From assembly GCF_008704795.1 (NCBI RefSeq), contig NZ_CP023690.1, positions 8,070,501-8,134,500 on the forward strand: a DNA stretch of 64,000 bases. The letters are read 5' to 3'. Source of the DNA: Streptomyces spectabilis (GTDB lineage Bacteria > Actinomycetota > Actinomycetes > Streptomycetales > Streptomycetaceae). Shown in pieces: positions 1 to 11,364 of this stretch; position 1 is the stretch's first letter, and each line of letters begins with the position of its first letter. The notes beneath the pieces were generated by a model that did not search any database, was not told where the DNA came from, and saw only the letters and a program-made list of their open reading frames with translations. Position numbers and translations under genes: made by a program.

Positions 1-1200
1 GCGACGGAGGCGAGGAGGACCAGCTCGCCGTGCGCGGCTCCGGGGTCTTCGCACGCCGCCTCGTCAGGGGCGAGGCCACCGGCGCCGACCTCACCCGCGC
101 CACCCGCTGGACCCCGCGCGGCACCGTCCTCGTCACCGGCGGAACCGGCGCCCTCGGCGGGCACGTGGCGCGCCGGCTGGCCCGCGAGGGCGCCGAGCAC
201 CTCGTCCTCACCAGCCGCCGCGGCCCCGCCGCGCCCGGCGCCGAGGAACTCCGCACCGAACTCCAGGAGTTGGGCGCCCGCGTCACCATCGCCGCCTGCG
301 ACGTCGCCGACCGGGACGCCCTGGCCGCACTCCTGGACGCCATCCCCACCGACACACCCCTCACGGCCGTGATCCACACGGCGGGCGTCCTGGACGACGG
401 CGTCGTCGACGCCCTCACCCCCGAGCGCCTCGACGGCGTACTGCGCCCCAAGTCGTCGGCGGCCACCGCCCTGCACGAGCTCACCCGCGGCCTCGACCTG
501 GACGCGTTCGTCCTCTACTCCTCGGCCTCCGGCGCCCTCGGCAACGCGGGCCAGGCCAACTACGCGGCAGCCAACGCCTACCTCGACGCGCTCGCCGAAC
601 AGCGCCGCGCCGACGGCCTTCCCGCCACCTCCGTCGCCTGGGGCACCTGGGACGGCGCCGGGCTCGCCGACACGGCGGTGCGCGCCGACCGGTCGCGCCG
701 CGACGGCATGCCGCCGATGGCACCCGAACCGGCCGTCGCCGCCCTGCGGGACGCCGTCGAACGCGGCGACGCCACCGTCCTCGTCGCCGCCGTCGACTGG
801 GACACCTTCCTGCCCGGCTTCCTCGCGGCCCGCCCCAACCGGCTCTTCGACACGCTCCCCGAGGTGCGACGGCGAGCCGCCACCCCGGCTTCCGCTGCGG
901 CGCCCGCGGGCCACGCCGCCACCGGGCCCGACTGGATGCGGCGGCTCGCCCCGCTCCCCGGCACCGAGCGCGGCGCCGCCCTCCTCACCTTCGTCCGCAC
1001 CCAGGCGGCCGCCGTCCTCGGCCACGCGTCGCCCGAGGCCGTCGACCCGGCCCGCGCCTTCCGCGAACTGGGCTTCGACTCGCTCACCGCCGTCGAGCTG
1101 CGCAACCGCGTCCAGGCCGCCACCGGCCTGCGCCTGCCCGCCTCCCTGGTCTTCGACTATCCCAACTCCACCTCGCTCGCCGCCTACTTGGGTGAAGAGG
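1..1200 (+). other. PKS module 1 (partial): KR(B)-ACP
   Basis: Only the C-terminal part of the module lies in the window. The KR Rossmann motif [14 protein letters not shown] starts at 120; an LDD motif follows (HTAGVLDDG), and the NYAAAN catalytic Tyr/Asn motif is intact, so the KR should be active and B-type, giving a 3R (D) hydroxyl. The ACP carries LGFDSL with the phosphopantetheine serine at 1080-1082. The AT lies outside the window, so the extender unit is unknown. Confidence 0.93.
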
Positions 1201-4200
1201 CGTTCGGCGCCACGGCGGAGACCGGCGGCACGCCCGCGCCGGTGGCCACCACCGTCGACCCCGACGGCGACCCCATCGCGATCGTCGCGATGAGCTGCCG
1301 CTTCCCCGGCGACGTCCGCTCGCCCGAGGACCTGTGGCGGCTCGTCGCCGACGGCCGCGACGCCATGGGCGAGTTCCCCGCCGACCGGGGCTGGGACCTC
1401 GCCGCACTGTACGACCCGGACCCCGACCGGGCGGGCAAGAGCTATGTCCGCGAGGGCGGCTTCCTGCCGGACGCGGGCGAGTTCGACGCGGACTTCTTCG
1501 GCATCTCGCCGCGCGAGGCCCTCGCCATGGACCCGCAGCAGCGCCAGCTCATGGAGACCTCCTGGGAGCTGTTCGAACGCGCGGGCATCGACCCCACGAC
1601 CCTGCGCGGCACCCGCACCGGCGTCTTCGTCGGCTCCAACGGCGACGACTACATCTCCCGCATGGCCGCCGTCCCCCAGGACATTGAGAGCCACGTCCTC
1701 ACCGGCAACGCCGTGAGCGTCATGTCCGGCCGCCTCTCGTACGCGTTCGGCCTCGAAGGCCCGGCGGTGACGGTCGACACCGCCTGTTCGGCCTCCCTCG
1801 TCGCCCTGCACCTGGCGGCGCAGGCGCTGCGCCAGGGCGAGTGCGACATGGCGCTCGCGGGCGGCGTGACGGTGATGGCCTCACCGGACACGTTCGTCCA
1901 GTTCAGCCGCCAGCGCGGCCTGGCCGCCGACGGCCGCTGCAAGGCGTTCGCCGAGGCGGCGGACGGCACGGGCTGGGGCGAGGGCGTGGGCCTGCTGCTC
2001 CTGGAGCGCCTGTCGGACGCTCGCCGCAACGGCCACGAAGTCCTCGCGGTCGTACGGGGCTCCGCCGTCAATCAGGACGGTGCCAGCAACGGCCTCACCG
2101 CCCCCAACGGCCCCTCCCAGCAGCGGGTCATCCGTGCCGCTCTCGCCAACGCCGGTCTGTCTGTAGGCGACGTGGACGCGGTAGAGGCGCACGGCACGGG
2201 CACGACCCTGGGCGACCCCATCGAGGCGCAGGCGCTGCTCGCCACGTACGGCCAGGGCCGTCCCGAAGGCCAGCCGCTGTGGCTCGGCTCGGTGAAGTCC
2301 AACATCGGTCACACGCAGGCGGCGGCCGGTGTCGCCGGTGTCATCAAGATGGTGATGGCCATGCGCGAGGGCGTGCTGCCGCCCACCCTGCACGTGGACC
2401 GCCCGAGTTCGCATGTGGACTGGTCGGCGGGTGCGGTCGAACTCCTCACGGAGGCTCGCGAGTGGACCGAGCGCGCGGACGCGCCGCGTCGTGCGGGTGT
2501 CTCGTCCTTCGGCGTGAGTGGCACGAACGCGCACGTGATCGTGGAGCAGGTTCCGGTGGAGGAGTCCGCCGCGAGTGTGGAGTCGGTGGTGCCGGTCACG
2601 GCGGTGCCGTGGCTGGTGTCGGGCCGGAGTGCGGAGGCGTTGCGGGCTCAGGCTGAGCGGCTGCGGGAGCATGTTGCGGCTGACGCCGGTCTGGATCCGG
2701 TGGATGTGGGTTGGTCGCTTCTGTCGGGGCGGGCCGTGCATGAGCATCGGGCGGTGGTCTTCGGGCGGGAGCGGGAGGAGTTCCTGACCGGGCTTGAAGC
2801 GCTTGTATCGGGTTCGGTGGTCGAGGGACGTCTTGCCGTCCTGTTCACCGGCCAGGGCAGTCAGCGGGTCGGGATGGGCCGGGAGCTGTATGAGGCCTTC
2901 CCGGTGTTCGCGGATGCGTTGGACGAGGTGTGTGCTCATATTGATCCGTGGATAGAACGTTCGCTCCAGAGCGTGATGTTCGGTACCGACGCGGAGCTGC
3001 TTGAGCAGACGGGCTATGCGCAGCCCGCGCTGTTCGCGATGGAAGTCGCCCTGTTCCGCCTTGCCGAGTCCCTCGGCGTACGTCCGGAGGTGGTGGGCGG
3101 TCACTCGATTGGTGAGCTGGCTGCTGCGTATGTGGCCGGGCTGTGGTCGTTGGAGGATGCGGCGCAACTGGTCGTGGCTCGGGGCAGGTTGATGCAGGCG
3201 CTGCCGGAGGGTGGGGCGATGCTGGCCGTGCAGGTCGCGGAGGCCGATGTTCTGCCGTTGCTGGCGGATGTGTCGGACTGCGTGGGTGTGGCGGCTGTGA
3301 ACGGGCCGGAGCAGGTCGTGCTCTCCGGTGAGCGCTCCACCCTCGAAACTCTGGAGCAGGCCCTGCGGGGCGAGGGCCGGAAGGTGAAGTGGCTGAAGGT
3401 GTCGCACGCTTTCCACTCCCCGCTGATGGATCCCGCCCTGGACGAGTTCCGGCGCGTGGCGCAGCGGTTGACGTATCAGGATGTGACGCTTCCGGTGGTC
3501 TCCAATCTCACCGGTGAACTGGCCGATCCAGCTGCCCTGAAGGATCCCGAGTACTGGGTGCGGCACATCCGTGAGGTGGTCCGGTTCCACGACGGCCTGA
3601 ACGCCCTCACCGGGCACGGCGTCACGACCCTCCTGGAGCTGGGCCCGGACGCCGTCCTGACGGCGATGGCCCACGACACGCTCACCGAGCCCGCCGCACA
3701 GTCGGGCCTGGTCGCCGCTGTCCGCAAGGACCGCGCGGAGCCGGACACCTTCCTGGCCGCTCTGGCGCAGCTGCACGTACGCGGCATCGGCGTCGACTGG
3801 ACGCCGCTGTACGCCCCGGTCGAGTCCCGGAGCCGCGTCGGCCTGCCCACGTACGCCTTCCAGCGCGACCACTACTGGCTCGACCTCACGGAGTTCGCGG
3901 CCGTCCCCGCGGGTGGGGGCGAAGTCGATGAGGTGGAGGCCCGGTTCTGGGAGGCCGTGGAGCGGGAGGACCTGGCGTCGTTGAGCGCCGAGCTGGGCGG
4001 TGGCGCCGACGGCGGGGCGTTGGGCGAGGTGCTGCCGGTCCTGTCGTCGTGGCGGCGGCAGCGGCGTGAGACCTCCACCGTCGGCCGGTGGCGGTACCAG
4101 GAGTCGTGGAAGCCGCTGACGGGCCTCGCCCCGGCGGCCTTCGACGGCACGTGGTGGGTGGTCGCGCCGGCCGACGAGGACGCGTACCCCTGGGTGGCGG

Positions 4201-7200
4201 CGGCGGTCGCCGGCCTGGAGGAGCGCGGCGCGCGCGTGACCCGGATCGCGGTGGGCCGTGACGAGGCCGACCGCGAGGCGCTGGCCCACAAGCTGCGCGA
4301 ACTCATGCACGGACAGGGCGAGTCGGAGCTGCCGCGAGGCGTCCTGTCGCTGCTCGCTCTCGATGACAGCGAGGGTGCCGACCACCCGACCGTGTCCGTC
4401 GGGCTCGAAGGAGTGCTCGCCCTGCTCCAGGCCCTGGGGGACACCGAGGTCACGGCGCCGCTGTGGGCCGCCACGTGCGGCGCGGTGACCACCGGGCGCT
4501 CGGACCGTCTCACGGCGCCGCGGCAGGCGCCCGTGTGGGGCATGGGCCGGGTCGCCGCACTGGAGCAGCCCCAGCGCTGGGGCGGCCTCGTCGACCTGCC
4601 GCCGCACCCCGACGAGCGGGCCCGGCTGCGGCTCGCCGACGCGATCGGCGGCGCGGCGATGGGTGAGGACCAGCTCGCGGTGCGCGGCTCGGGAGTGTTC
4701 GTACGACGCCTCACGCGCGCGGCGACCGGCGACGCCCCGGTGGGGGAGTGGACGGCGAGCGGCACGGTCCTCGTCACGGGAGGCACGGGCGCCCTCGGCG
4801 GGCACGTGGCGCGCTGGCTGGCGCGCGCGGGCGCCGAGCACCTGGTGCTCACCAGCCGCCGCGGCCTCGACGCACCCGGCGCGGCCGAACTGCGCTCCGA
4901 GCTGGCCGAGTCGGGCGTACGCGTGACGGTCGCGGCCTGCGACGTCGCCGACCGGGAGGCGCTGGCGCGGCTCCTGGCGGACATCCCCGAGGAGGCGCCG
5001 CTGACCGGCGTGTTCCACACGGCGGGCGTCCTCGACGACGGCGTCCTCGACGGTCTCACGGCGGAGCGGTTCGCCACCGTCTTCCGGCCGAAGGTCCAAG
5101 CAGCCCTGAATCTCCATGAGTTGACGCGCGACAGTGAGCACGTCACGGCCTTCGTGCTGTTCTCGTCCGTGGCGGGCTCGATGGGCATCGGCGGTCAGGG
5201 CAACTACGCGGCGGCCAACGCCTTCCTGGACGCCTTCGCCGCGCACCGCCGCGACCTCGGCCTGCCCGGCCTGTCCCTGGCGTGGGGCCCGTGGGCCGGT
5301 GGCGGCATGGCGGCCGACGGCGGAGTGGTGGAGCGGCGCGTACGGGACAGCGGCATGCCCGCGATGGAACCGGACCTGGCCGTCGCCGCCATAGCGGCGA
5401 CTCTCGCCGCGCCGGATGGCGCCGCGGCGGTGACCCTCGCCGACGTCGTCTGGGACCGGTACGCGCCGAGCCATGCGACGGCACGCCCCTGCCACCTGTT
5501 CGACCAGCTCCTCACGGCCGACCCGGCGGGGAAGGCGACGGCCGGGCCGGAACGGGTGCGGGCCGCGGACCCGGCCACCGCCTCGCTCGCGGAGCGCCTC
5601 ACGGCCCTTCCGGCGGCGGAGCGGGAGCGGGCGGTCCTCGACCTCGTCCGTGATCACGTCGCCACCGTCCTCGGCTACCCCGTCGGCAAGGCCGTGGACG
5701 CCGCCCGCCCCTTCAAGGACCTGGGCTTCGACTCGCTGACGGCGGTCGAACTGCGCAACCTCGTCGGTGCAGCCAGCGGACTCCACCTCCCGGCCACGCT
5801 CATCTTCGACCACCCGACCCCGACGGCCCTCGCCACGTACTTGCGCAGTGAGCTGCTCGGTGGCCTCGCGCCCGACGGCGCCGGGGACCTGGACGCCGCC
5901 CCGTCGGGAGCGGGAGCGGGTGCGGGCACGCCGGTCGATGGCGACCCGATCGCGATCGTGTCGATGAGCTGCCGCTTCCCCGGCGGCGTCGGTTCGCCCG
6001 AAGAGCTGTGGCGGCTGTTGCGCGACGGCCGGGACGCCATGGGCGACATGCCCGACGACCGCGGCTGGAACGTCGCCGAGCTCTACCACCCGGACCCCGA
6101 CCACGCCGGGACCAGCTACGTCCGCGAGGGCGGCTTCCTCCACGACATGGCCGAGTTCGACGCGGACTTCTTCGGCATCTCGCCGCGCGAGGCCCTCGCC
6201 ATGGACCCGCAGCAGCGGCTCCTCCTGGAGACCGCGTGGGAGGCCTTCGAACGCGCGGGCATCGATCCCGCGACCCTGCGCGGCAGCCGCACCGGCGTCT
6301 TCTCCGGCACCAACGGCCAGGACTACGAGCACGTCCTGCGCACCGCCCCCGACGGGGGCGAGGGCTACCTCGGCACCGGCAACGCGGCGAGCGTCGTCTC
6401 CGGCCGTCTGTCGTACGCGTTCGGTCTCGAAGGCCCGGCGGTGACGGTCGACACGGCGTGCTCGTCGTCCCTGGTCGCGCTGCATCTGGCGGCGCAGGCG
6501 CTGCGCCAGGGCGAGTGCGATCTGGCCCTGGCGGGTGGCGTCACGGTGATGTCGACGCCGGACACGTTCGTGGAGTTCAGCCGCCAGCGCGGCCTGGCTG
6601 CCGACGGCCGCTGCAAGGCCTTCGCGGAGGCGGCGGACGGCACGGGCTGGGGGGAGGGCGTGGGCCTGCTCCTGCTTGAGCGTCTGTCGGACGCCCGCCG
6701 CAAGGGGCACAAGGTCCTGGCGGTCCTCCGTGGCTCCGCCGTGAACCAGGACGGCGCGAGCAACGGCCTCACCGCGCCGAACGGTCCCTCGCAGCAGCGC
6801 GTCATTCGTGCCGCGCTGGCCAACGCCGGTCTGTCGGCCGGTGACGTGGACGCGGTCGAGGCGCACGGCACCGGTACGACCCTGGGCGACCCCATCGAGG
6901 CGCAGGCGCTGCTCGCCACGTACGGCCAGGAGCGTCCGGCAGAGCGGCCGTTGTGGCTGGGCTCCATCAAGTCCAACATCGGTCACACGCAGGCGGCGGC
7001 CGGTGTGGCCGGTGTCATCAAGATGGTCATGGCGATGCGTGAGGGTGTGCTGCCGCGGACGTTGCATGTGGATCGGCCGAGTTCGCATGTGGACTGGTCG
7101 GTGGGTGCGGTTGAACTCCTTACGGAGCCGCGTGAGTGGGTGGAGCGTGCGGACGCGCCGCGTCGTGCGGGTGTCTCGTCCTTTGGTGTGAGCGGTACGA

Positions 7201-10200
7201 ACGCGCATGTGATCGTGGAGCAGGCTCCGGTGGAGGAGCCTGCGGAGACCGTGGAGTCGGTGGTGCCGGTCACGGCGGTGCCGTGGCTGGTGTCGGGCCG
7301 GAGTGCGGAGGCGTTGCGGGCGCAGGCTGAGCGGCTGCGGGAGCATGTTGCGGCTGACGCCGGGCTGGATCTGGTGGACGTTGGTTGGTCGCTTCTGTCG
7401 GGGCGGGCCGTGCATGAGCATCGGGCGGTGGTCTTCGGGCGGGAGCGCGAAGAGTTCCTGATCGGTCTTGAAGCGCTTGTATCGGGTTCGGTGGTCGAGG
7501 GACGTCTTGCCGTCCTGTTCACCGGCCAGGGCAGTCAGCGGATCGGCATGGGCCGGGAGCTATATGAGGCCTTCCCCGTCTTCGCGGATGCGTTGGACGA
7601 GGTGTGTGCTCATATCGATCCGTGGATAGAACGTTCGCTCCAGAGCGTGATGTTCGGTACGGATGCGGGGCTGCTTGAGCAGACGGGTTATGCGCAGCCC
7701 GCGCTGTTCGCGATCGAGGTGGCGCTGTTCCGACTTGCGGAGTCCTTTGGCGTACGTCCGGAGGTGGTGGGCGGTCACTCGATTGGTGAGCTGGCTGCTG
7801 CGTATGTGGCCGGGTTGTGGTCGTTGGAGGATGCGGCGCAACTGGTGGTCGCTCGGGGCCGGTTGATGCAGGCGTTGCCCGAGGGCGGGGCGATGCTGGC
7901 CGTGCAGATCGCGGAGGCCGATGTCCTGCCGCTGGTGGCGGACGTGTCGGACCGCGTCGGTGTGGCGGCCGTGAACGGCCCGTCCCAGCTGGTGCTCTCC
8001 GGCGACCGTGCGGCATTGGAGGGTCTGGAGCAGACCCTGCGTGGGGACGGCCGGAAGGTGAAGTGGCTGAAGGTGTCGCACGCCTTCCACTCGCCGCTGA
8101 TGGACCCTGCTCTGGACGAGTTCCGGCGCGTGGCGCAGCGGTTGACGTATCAGGATGTGACGCTTCCGGTGGTCTCCAATCTCACCGGTGAACTGGCCGA
8201 TCCAGCTGCCCTGAAGGATCCCGAGTACTGGGTGCGGCACATCCGTGAGGTGGTCCGGTTCCACGACGGCCTGAACGCCCTCACCGGGCACGGCGTCACG
8301 ACCCTCCTGGAGCTGGGCCCGGACGCCGTCCTGACAGCCATGGCGCATGACACCATCACCGAGCCGGAGAGCCAGTCCGGGCTCGTCGCCGCTGTCCGCA
8401 AGGACCGCGCGGAGCCGGACACCTTCCTGGCCGCCCTCGCGCAGCTGCACGTACGCGGCATCGACGTCGACTGGACGCCGCTCTACGCCGGGGCGCGCCG
8501 CCGCGTCGACCTGCCGACGTACGCCTTCCAGCGGCGGCGCTACTGGCCGCGTGCGGCTGCGGGTGCGGCGGGGGATGTGTCGGCGACCGGTCTGGTCGCG
8601 GCGGGGCACCCCTTCCTGGGTGCGGCGGTGCCGCTGGCCGGTGGTGACGGGTATGTTCTGGCCGGGCGGCTTTCGCTGGCGACGCATCCGTGGTTGGCGG
8701 ATCATGCGGTGGCGGGGCGGGTGTTGCTGCCGGGCACGGCGTTCGTGGAGCTGGCGGTGCGGGCCGGGGACGAGGTCGGCTGCGGTGTCCTTGAGGAACT
8801 GACCCTGGCGTCTCCGTTGGTGCTGCCCGAGCGTGGTGCCGTACAGCTCCAGGTCGGCGTAGGAGCCGAGGACGCGGACGGACGCTTCCCGGTGAGCGTG
8901 CACTCTCGCGACGCGCGTGACTCCGAGGGGCCGTGGACGCGGCACGCGTCCGGCTTCCTGGCCGCCGTGACCGACGAGGCGGAGCCCGAAGCCCTGACCG
9001 TCTGGCCGCCGCGTGACGCGGAGCCGATCGACGACGCAGCCTCCCTCTACGACCGGCTGGCCGGGACGGGCTACGGCTACGGGCCGGTGTTCCAGGGGCT
9101 GCGTGCCGCGTGGCGGCGCGGCGACGAGGTGTTCGCCGAGGTCGCGCTCCCGGAGGAGGAGGCGGCGGACGCCACGGCGTTCGGCCTGCACCCCGCCGTC
9201 CTCGATGCCGCGCTGCACTCCACCCTGCTCCTCGGCGAGGAGCGCCAGGGCCTCGGTCTGCCGTTCGCCTGGAGCGGGGTCCGGCTGCACCGGGCGGGCG
9301 CCGCGACGGTCCGCGTCCGGCTGGTCGGGGTGGGGACGGACGCCGTGTCGCTGACCCTGGCGGACCAGAGCGGGCAGGTGGTCGCCACCGTCGACTCGCT
9401 GGTGTCGCGCCAGGTCACGGCCGAGCAGCTCGGCGGCGGGGCGGCGAACGACTCGCTGTTCCATGTGGAGTGGAAGTCGCAGGCCCTGGTGTCGTCGTCC
9501 CCGGAACCTGTCACGTGCGTCTCGTACGAGGAGCTGGACGCCGGAGGGGATGTTCCGGCTGTCGTGGTGTGGGAGTCCGGTGGGTCCGGTGGTGAGCTGC
9601 GGCCCGAGACCGTGTCGGCGCGACTGGCCGAGACACTGGGTGTCGTACAGGGTGTGCTGGCCGACGAGCGGCTGGAGTCCTCGCGGCTGGTCGTCGTGAC
9701 GCGGGGCGCTGTCGCGGCCGGTGACGCGGTGCCGGATCCGGTGGGCGCCGCCGTGTGGGGTCTGATCCGGTCCGCGCAGGTCGAACACCCGGGCCGTTTC
9801 GTCCTCGTGGACACCGATGTGAACTCCGAAATCGACGCGGCCGTGCTCGGTGCCGTCCTGGCGTCGGGCGAGCCGGAGGCCGCGGTACGGGGCGGTTCGG
9901 TGTGGGTGCCCCGACTGACGAAGGTCGCCGCCGCCCCGGCCGGGGAAGAGGCCGCGCCCTGGGGCGTGGGCTCCGTCCTGGTCACCGGTGCCTTCGGCGG
10001 CCTGGGACGCCTGGTGACGCGGCACCTGGCGGAGCACTACGGCGTCCGCGATCTGCTGCTCGTCTCCCGCAGGGGCGAAGCGGCGTCCGGCGCCGGTGAA
10101 CTGCGCGACGAACTCCATGCGCTGGGCACGAAGGTGACGGTGGCCGCGTGTGACATGGCCGACCGGGGCGCTGTGGCGGCGCTCCTGGACGAGCGTGGCG

Positions 10201-11345
10201 CGGAGCTTTCGGCGGTCGTGCATGTGGCGGGGGTCTTGGATGACGGTGTGGTCACCTCGCTGACTCCGGAGCGTGTGGAGGCGGTGCTGCGGCCGAAGGT
10301 GGACGCGGCGCTGCACCTGCACGAGCTGACCGCGGGCCTCGACCTGTCGGCGTTCGTCCTGTTCTCCTCCGCGGCCGGAGTCCTCGGCAGCCCCGGCCAG
10401 GCCAACTACGCGGCCGCCAACTGCTTCCTGGACGCCCTCGCCGCCGTGCGCCGCACGCGGGGGCTCCCCGCGACCTCGCTCGCCTGGGGCGTGTGGGCCC
10501 AGGAGAGCGAGATGACGGAGGGCCTCGGCGACGCGGACCTCCAGCGCATGGCACGCGGCGGCGTCGCTCCGCTGTCCACGAGGGAGGGCCTGGCCCTCCT
10601 GGACACCGCCGTCGCCCTGGCCGCGCCCGAGGCACCCGCCGTGCTCGTCCCGATGCACCTGGACACCGCGTCCCTGCGGGCCTCCGCGGGACCCGACGGC
10701 GTACAGCCCGTGTTCTCGGACCTCGTCCGCGCCCCGGCCCGCAGGGTCGACAGGGCGCTCGCCCGCTCCGGGAGCGCCGCGGAGCCGAACGGCACGGGCC
10801 CCGCGCTCGTCCGGGAATTGGCCGGACTTTCCGCCCCGGAACGGGAGCGGGCCCTGCTCGACGCGGTACGCGGTAATGTGGCGACGGTGCTCGGGCATTC
10901 CGGTCCCGAGGCAATTGGCGCCACCCGGGGATTCCTGGAACTGGGGGTCGACTCGCTCACCGCGGTGGAACTCCGGAATAGGCTGAACTCCCTTTCCGGG
11001 CTCCGGCTTCCGGCGACGCTCATCTTCGACCACCCGTCGCCCGCGGCGCTCGCCGCCCACCTGGACGAGACCCTTCCCCGGGACGGCGGCGCGGCGGACG
11101 GCGCCGAAGGGCCACGGGCCGGCGGCGTCGCCGCCGAGCTCGCGGGTCTGGAAGCGGCCCTGGCCGCGGGCCCGCTGGCGGACGCCGAGCGGACCGCCGT
11201 ACGCGGCAGGCTGCGAGCCCTGCTCGGCAGCCTTGACGCCGGGGAGCCGGGGGAGGCCGAGGCGGCCGACATCACAGAGAAGCTGGAGGACGCCGACGAC
11301 GATGACATGTTCGACTTCATCGACAATGAACTCGGCGTTTCCTGA
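1..11345 (+). CDS. Type I modular PKS subunit, modules 1 (partial) to 3; 5' truncated
   Basis: The reading frame is open from base 3 with no start visible, so the gene begins upstream; a GTG at 30 is an internal valine inside a conserved KR-linker sequence ([10 protein letters not shown]) and is not a start. About 3780 residues are visible, ending at TGA 11343-11345. Domain order is KR-ACP, KS-AT-KR-ACP, KS-AT-DH-KR-ACP, then a C-terminal docking segment with an acidic tail ([14 protein letters not shown], about 11290-11336). The protein is a cytosolic megasynthase subunit that elongates an ACP-bound polyketide by two full rounds and passes it to the product of gene 2. The tail class matches the coiled-coil N-terminus of gene 2, which supports direct hand-over. 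No thioesterase or enoylreductase is present. The family assignment is certain; the compound is unknown. Confidence 0.97.
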   Translation, partial: DGGEEDQLAVRGSGVFARRLVRGEATGADLTRATRWTPRGTVLVTGGTGALGGHVARRLAREGAEHLVLTSRRGPAAPGAEELRTELQELGARVTIAACDVADRDALAALLDAIPTDTPLTAVIHTAGVLDDGVVDALTPERLDGVLRPKSSAATALHELTRGLDLDAFVLYSSASGALGNAGQANYAAANAYLDALAEQRRADGLPATSVAWGTWDGAGLADTAVRADRSRRDGMPPMAPEPAVAALRDAVERGDATVLVAAVDWDTFLPGFLAARPNRLFDTLPEVRRRAATPASAAAPAGHAATGPDWMRRLAPLPGTERGAALLTFVRTQAAAVLGHASPEAVDPARAFRELGFDSLTAVELRNRVQAATGLRLPASLVFDYPNSTSLAAYLGEEAFGATAETGGTPAPVATTVDPDGDPIAIVAMSCRFPGDVRSPEDLWRLVADGRDAMGEFPADRGWDLAALYDPDPDRAGKSYVREGGFLPDAGEFDADFFGISPREALAMDPQQRQLMETSWELFERAGIDPTTLRGTRTGVFVGSNGDDYISRMAAVPQDIESHVLTGNAVSVMSGRLSYAFGLEGPAVTVDTACSASLVALHLAAQALRQGECDMALAGGVTVMASPDTFVQFSRQRGLAADGRCKAFAEAADGTGWGEGVGLLLLERLSDARRNGHEVLAVVRGSAVNQDGASNGLTAPNGPSQQRVIRAALANAGLSVGDVDAVEAHGTGTTLGDPIEAQALLATYGQGRPEGQPLWLGSVKSNIGHTQAAAGVAGVIKMVMAMREGVLPPTLHVDRPSSHVDWSAGAVELLTEAREWTERADAPRRAGVSSFGVSGTNAHVIVEQVPVEESAASVESVVPVTAVPWLVSGRSAEALRAQAERLREHVAADAGLDPVDVGWSLLSGRAVHEHRAVVFGREREEFLTGLEALVSGSVVEGRLAVLFTGQGSQRVGMGRELYEAFPVFADALDEVCAHIDPWIERSLQSVMFGTDAELLEQTGYAQPALFAMEVALFRLAESLGVRPEVVGGHSIGELAAAYVAGLWSLEDAAQLVVARGRLMQALPEGGAMLAVQVAEADVLPLLADVSDCVGVAAVNGPEQVVLSGERSTLETLEQALRGEGRKVKWLKVSHAFHSPLMDPALDEFRRVAQRLTYQDVTLPVVSNLTGELADPAALKDPEYWVRHIREVVRFHDGLNALTGHGVTTLLELGPDAVLTAMAHDTLTEPAAQSGLVAAVRKDRAEPDTFLAALAQLHVRGIGVDWTPLYAPVESRSRVGLPTYAFQRDHYWLDLTEFAAVPAGGGEVDEVEARFWEAVEREDLASLSAELGGGADGGALGEVLPVLSSWRRQRRETSTVGRWRYQESWKPLTGLAPAAFDGTWWVVAPADEDAYPWVAAAVAGLEERGARVTRIAVGRDEADREALAHKLRELMHGQGESELPRGVLSLLALDDSEGADHPTVSVGLEGVLALLQALGDTEVTAPLWAATCGAVTTGRSDRLTAPRQAPVWGMGRVAALEQPQRWGGLVDLPPHPDERARLRLADAIGGAAMGEDQLAVRGSGVFVRRLTRAATGDAPVGEWTASGTVLVTGGTGALGGHVARWLARAGAEHLVLTSRRGLDAPGAAELRSELAESGVRVTVAACDVADREALARLLADIPEEAPLTGVFHTAGVLDDGVLDGLTAERFATVFRPKVQAALNLHELTRDSEHVTAFVLFSSVAGSMGIGGQGNYAAANAFLDAFAAHRRDLGLPGLSLAWGPWAGGGMAADGGVVERRVRDSGMPAMEPDLAVAAIAATLAAPDGAAAVTLADVVWDRYAPSHATARPCHLFDQLLTADPAGKATAGPERVRAADPATASLAERLTALPAAERERAVLDLVRDHVATVLGYPVGKAVDAARPFKDLGFDSLTAVELRNLVGAASGLHLPATLIFDHPTPTALATYLRSELLGGLAPDGAGDLDAAPSGAGAGAGTPVDGDPIAIVSMSCRFPGGVGSPEELWRLLRDGRDAMGDMPDDRGWNVAELYHPDPDHAGTSYVREGGFLHDMAEFDADFFGISPREALAMDPQQRLLLETAWEAFERAGIDPATLRGSRTGVFSGTNGQDYEHVLRTAPDGGEGYLGTGNAASVVSGRLSYAFGLEGPAVTVDTACSSSLVALHLAAQALRQGECDLALAGGVTVMSTPDTFVEFSRQRGLAADGRCKAFAEAADGTGWGEGVGLLLLERLSDARRKGHKVLAVLRGSAVNQDGASNGLTAPNGPSQQRVIRAALANAGLSAGDVDAVEAHGTGTTLGDPIEAQALLATYGQERPAERPLWLGSIKSNIGHTQAAAGVAGVIKMVMAMREGVLPRTLHVDRPSSHVDWSVGAVELLTEPREWVERADAPRRAGVSSFGVSGTNAHVIVEQAPVEEPAETVESVVPVTAVPWLVSGRSAEALRAQAERLREHVAADAGLDLVDVGWSLLSGRAVHEHRAVVFGREREEFLIGLEALVSGSVVEGRLAVLFTGQGSQRIGMGRELYEAFPVFADALDEVCAHIDPWIERSLQSVMFGTDAGLLEQTGYAQPALFAIEVALFRLAESFGVRPEVVGGHSIGELAAAYVAGLWSLEDAAQLVVARGRLMQALPEGGAMLAVQIAEADVLPLVADVSDRVGVAAVNGPSQLVLSGDRAALEGLEQTLRGDGRKVKWLKVSHAFHSPLMDPALDEFRRVAQRLTYQDVTLPVVSNLTGELADPAALKDPEYWVRHIREVVRFHDGLNALTGHGVTTLLELGPDAVLTAMAHDTITEPESQSGLVAAVRKDRAEPDTFLAALAQLHVRGIDVDWTPLYAGARRRVDLPTYAFQRRRYWPRAAAGAAGDVSATGLVAAGHPFLGAAVPLAGGDGYVLAGRLSLATHPWLADHAVAGRVLLPGTAFVELAVRAGDEVGCGVLEELTLASPLVLPERGAVQLQVGVGAEDADGRFPVSVHSRDARDSEGPWTRHASGFLAAVTDEAEPEALTVWPPRDAEPIDDAASLYDRLAGTGYGYGPVFQGLRAAWRRGDEVFAEVALPEEEAADATAFGLHPAVLDAALHSTLLLGEERQGLGLPFAWSGVRLHRAGAATVRVRLVGVGTDAVSLTLADQSGQVVATVDSLVSRQVTAEQLGGGAANDSLFHVEWKSQALVSSSPEPVTCVSYEELDAGGDVPAVVVWESGGSGGELRPETVSARLAETLGVVQGVLADERLESSRLVVVTRGAVAAGDAVPDPVGAAVWGLIRSAQVEHPGRFVLVDTDVNSEIDAAVLGAVLASGEPEAAVRGGSVWVPRLTKVAAAPAGEEAAPWGVGSVLVTGAFGGLGRLVTRHLAEHYGVRDLLLVSRRGEAASGAGELRDELHALGTKVTVAACDMADRGAVAALLDERGAELSAVVHVAGVLDDGVVTSLTPERVEAVLRPKVDAALHLHELTAGLDLSAFVLFSSAAGVLGSPGQANYAAANCFLDALAAVRRTRGLPATSLAWGVWAQESEMTEGLGDADLQRMARGGVAPLSTREGLALLDTAVALAAPEAPAVLVPMHLDTASLRASAGPDGVQPVFSDLVRAPARRVDRALARSGSAAEPNGTGPALVRELAGLSAPERERALLDAVRGNVATVLGHSGPEAIGATRGFLELGVDSLTAVELRNRLNSLSGLRLPATLIFDHPSPAALAAHLDETLPRDGGAADGAEGPRAGGVAAELAGLEAALAAGPLADAERTAVRGRLRALLGSLDAGEPGEAEAADITEKLEDADDDDMFDFIDNELGVS
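2943..2978 (+). repeat. 36-nt tract identical in all eight malonyl-AT domains
   Basis: First of eight exact copies; the others begin at 7617, 13245, 17934, 33036, 38146, 47290 and 62417. The tract encodes [12 protein letters not shown] and keeps a rare ATA isoleucine codon (TGG ATA GAA) and the 8-bp palindrome GAACGTTC in every copy, even in modules 9 and 11 where the surrounding AT sequence uses different codons. Confidence 0.92.
3438..3661 (+). repeat. 224-nt segment identical to 8112-8335
   Basis: The C-terminal AT sequence and the start of the post-AT linker in module 2 are identical base for base to module 3 over this stretch, at a constant offset of 4674 nt. Flanking sequence differs at synonymous sites, so the identity looks like recent exchange between modules and not only protein constraint. 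Confidence 0.9.
5943..11060 (+). other. PKS module 3: KS-AT(malonyl)-DH-KR(B)-ACP
   Basis: KS Cys is at 6459-6461. The AT (from 7512) has Ser at 7779 in GHSIGE and HAFH at 8079-8090, so malonyl-CoA is expected. DH begins near 8604: the HxxxGxxxxP motif ([10 protein letters not shown], His at 8703) and the DAALH motif (Asp at 9204) are both intact, as is YGPVFQG. The KR starts at 9972 with TGAFGGLG and LDD, B-type. The ACP reads LGVDSL rather than LGFDSL, with Ser at 10953-10955. The expected outcome is a disubstituted double bond, normally trans after a B-type KR. Confidence 0.94.
8112..8335 (+). repeat. 224-nt segment identical to 3438-3661
   Basis: Second copy of the identical AT/post-AT tract, in module 3. 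Related but not identical sequence continues on both sides. Confidence 0.9.
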
Positions 11346-11364
11346 CCGCGGGTCGCGGTAATGC

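Larger units (their letters stand above)
1269..5860 (+). other. PKS module 2: KS-AT(malonyl)-KR(B)-ACP
   Basis: KS spans about 1269-2549, with Cys at 1785-1787 in DTACSAS (usually DTACSSS) and the EAHGTGT and KSNIGHT histidine motifs. AT starts at 2838 (VLFTGQGSQ); its nucleophile Ser is at 3105 in GHSIGE and HAFH is at 3405-3416, the malonyl-CoA signature. A dimerization-element-like helix ([14 protein letters not shown]) starts near 3925. The catalytic KR begins at 4761 and has LDD plus an intact Tyr motif (B-type). The ACP serine is at 5733-5735. The module should add a two-carbon unit with a 3R hydroxyl. Confidence 0.95.

Noticed and set aside
30..11345. GTG at base 30 as the start of gene 1
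   Set aside because: It lies inside the conserved [10 protein letters not shown] linker just before the KR motif and the frame is open upstream to base 3; the gene is truncated by the window edge.
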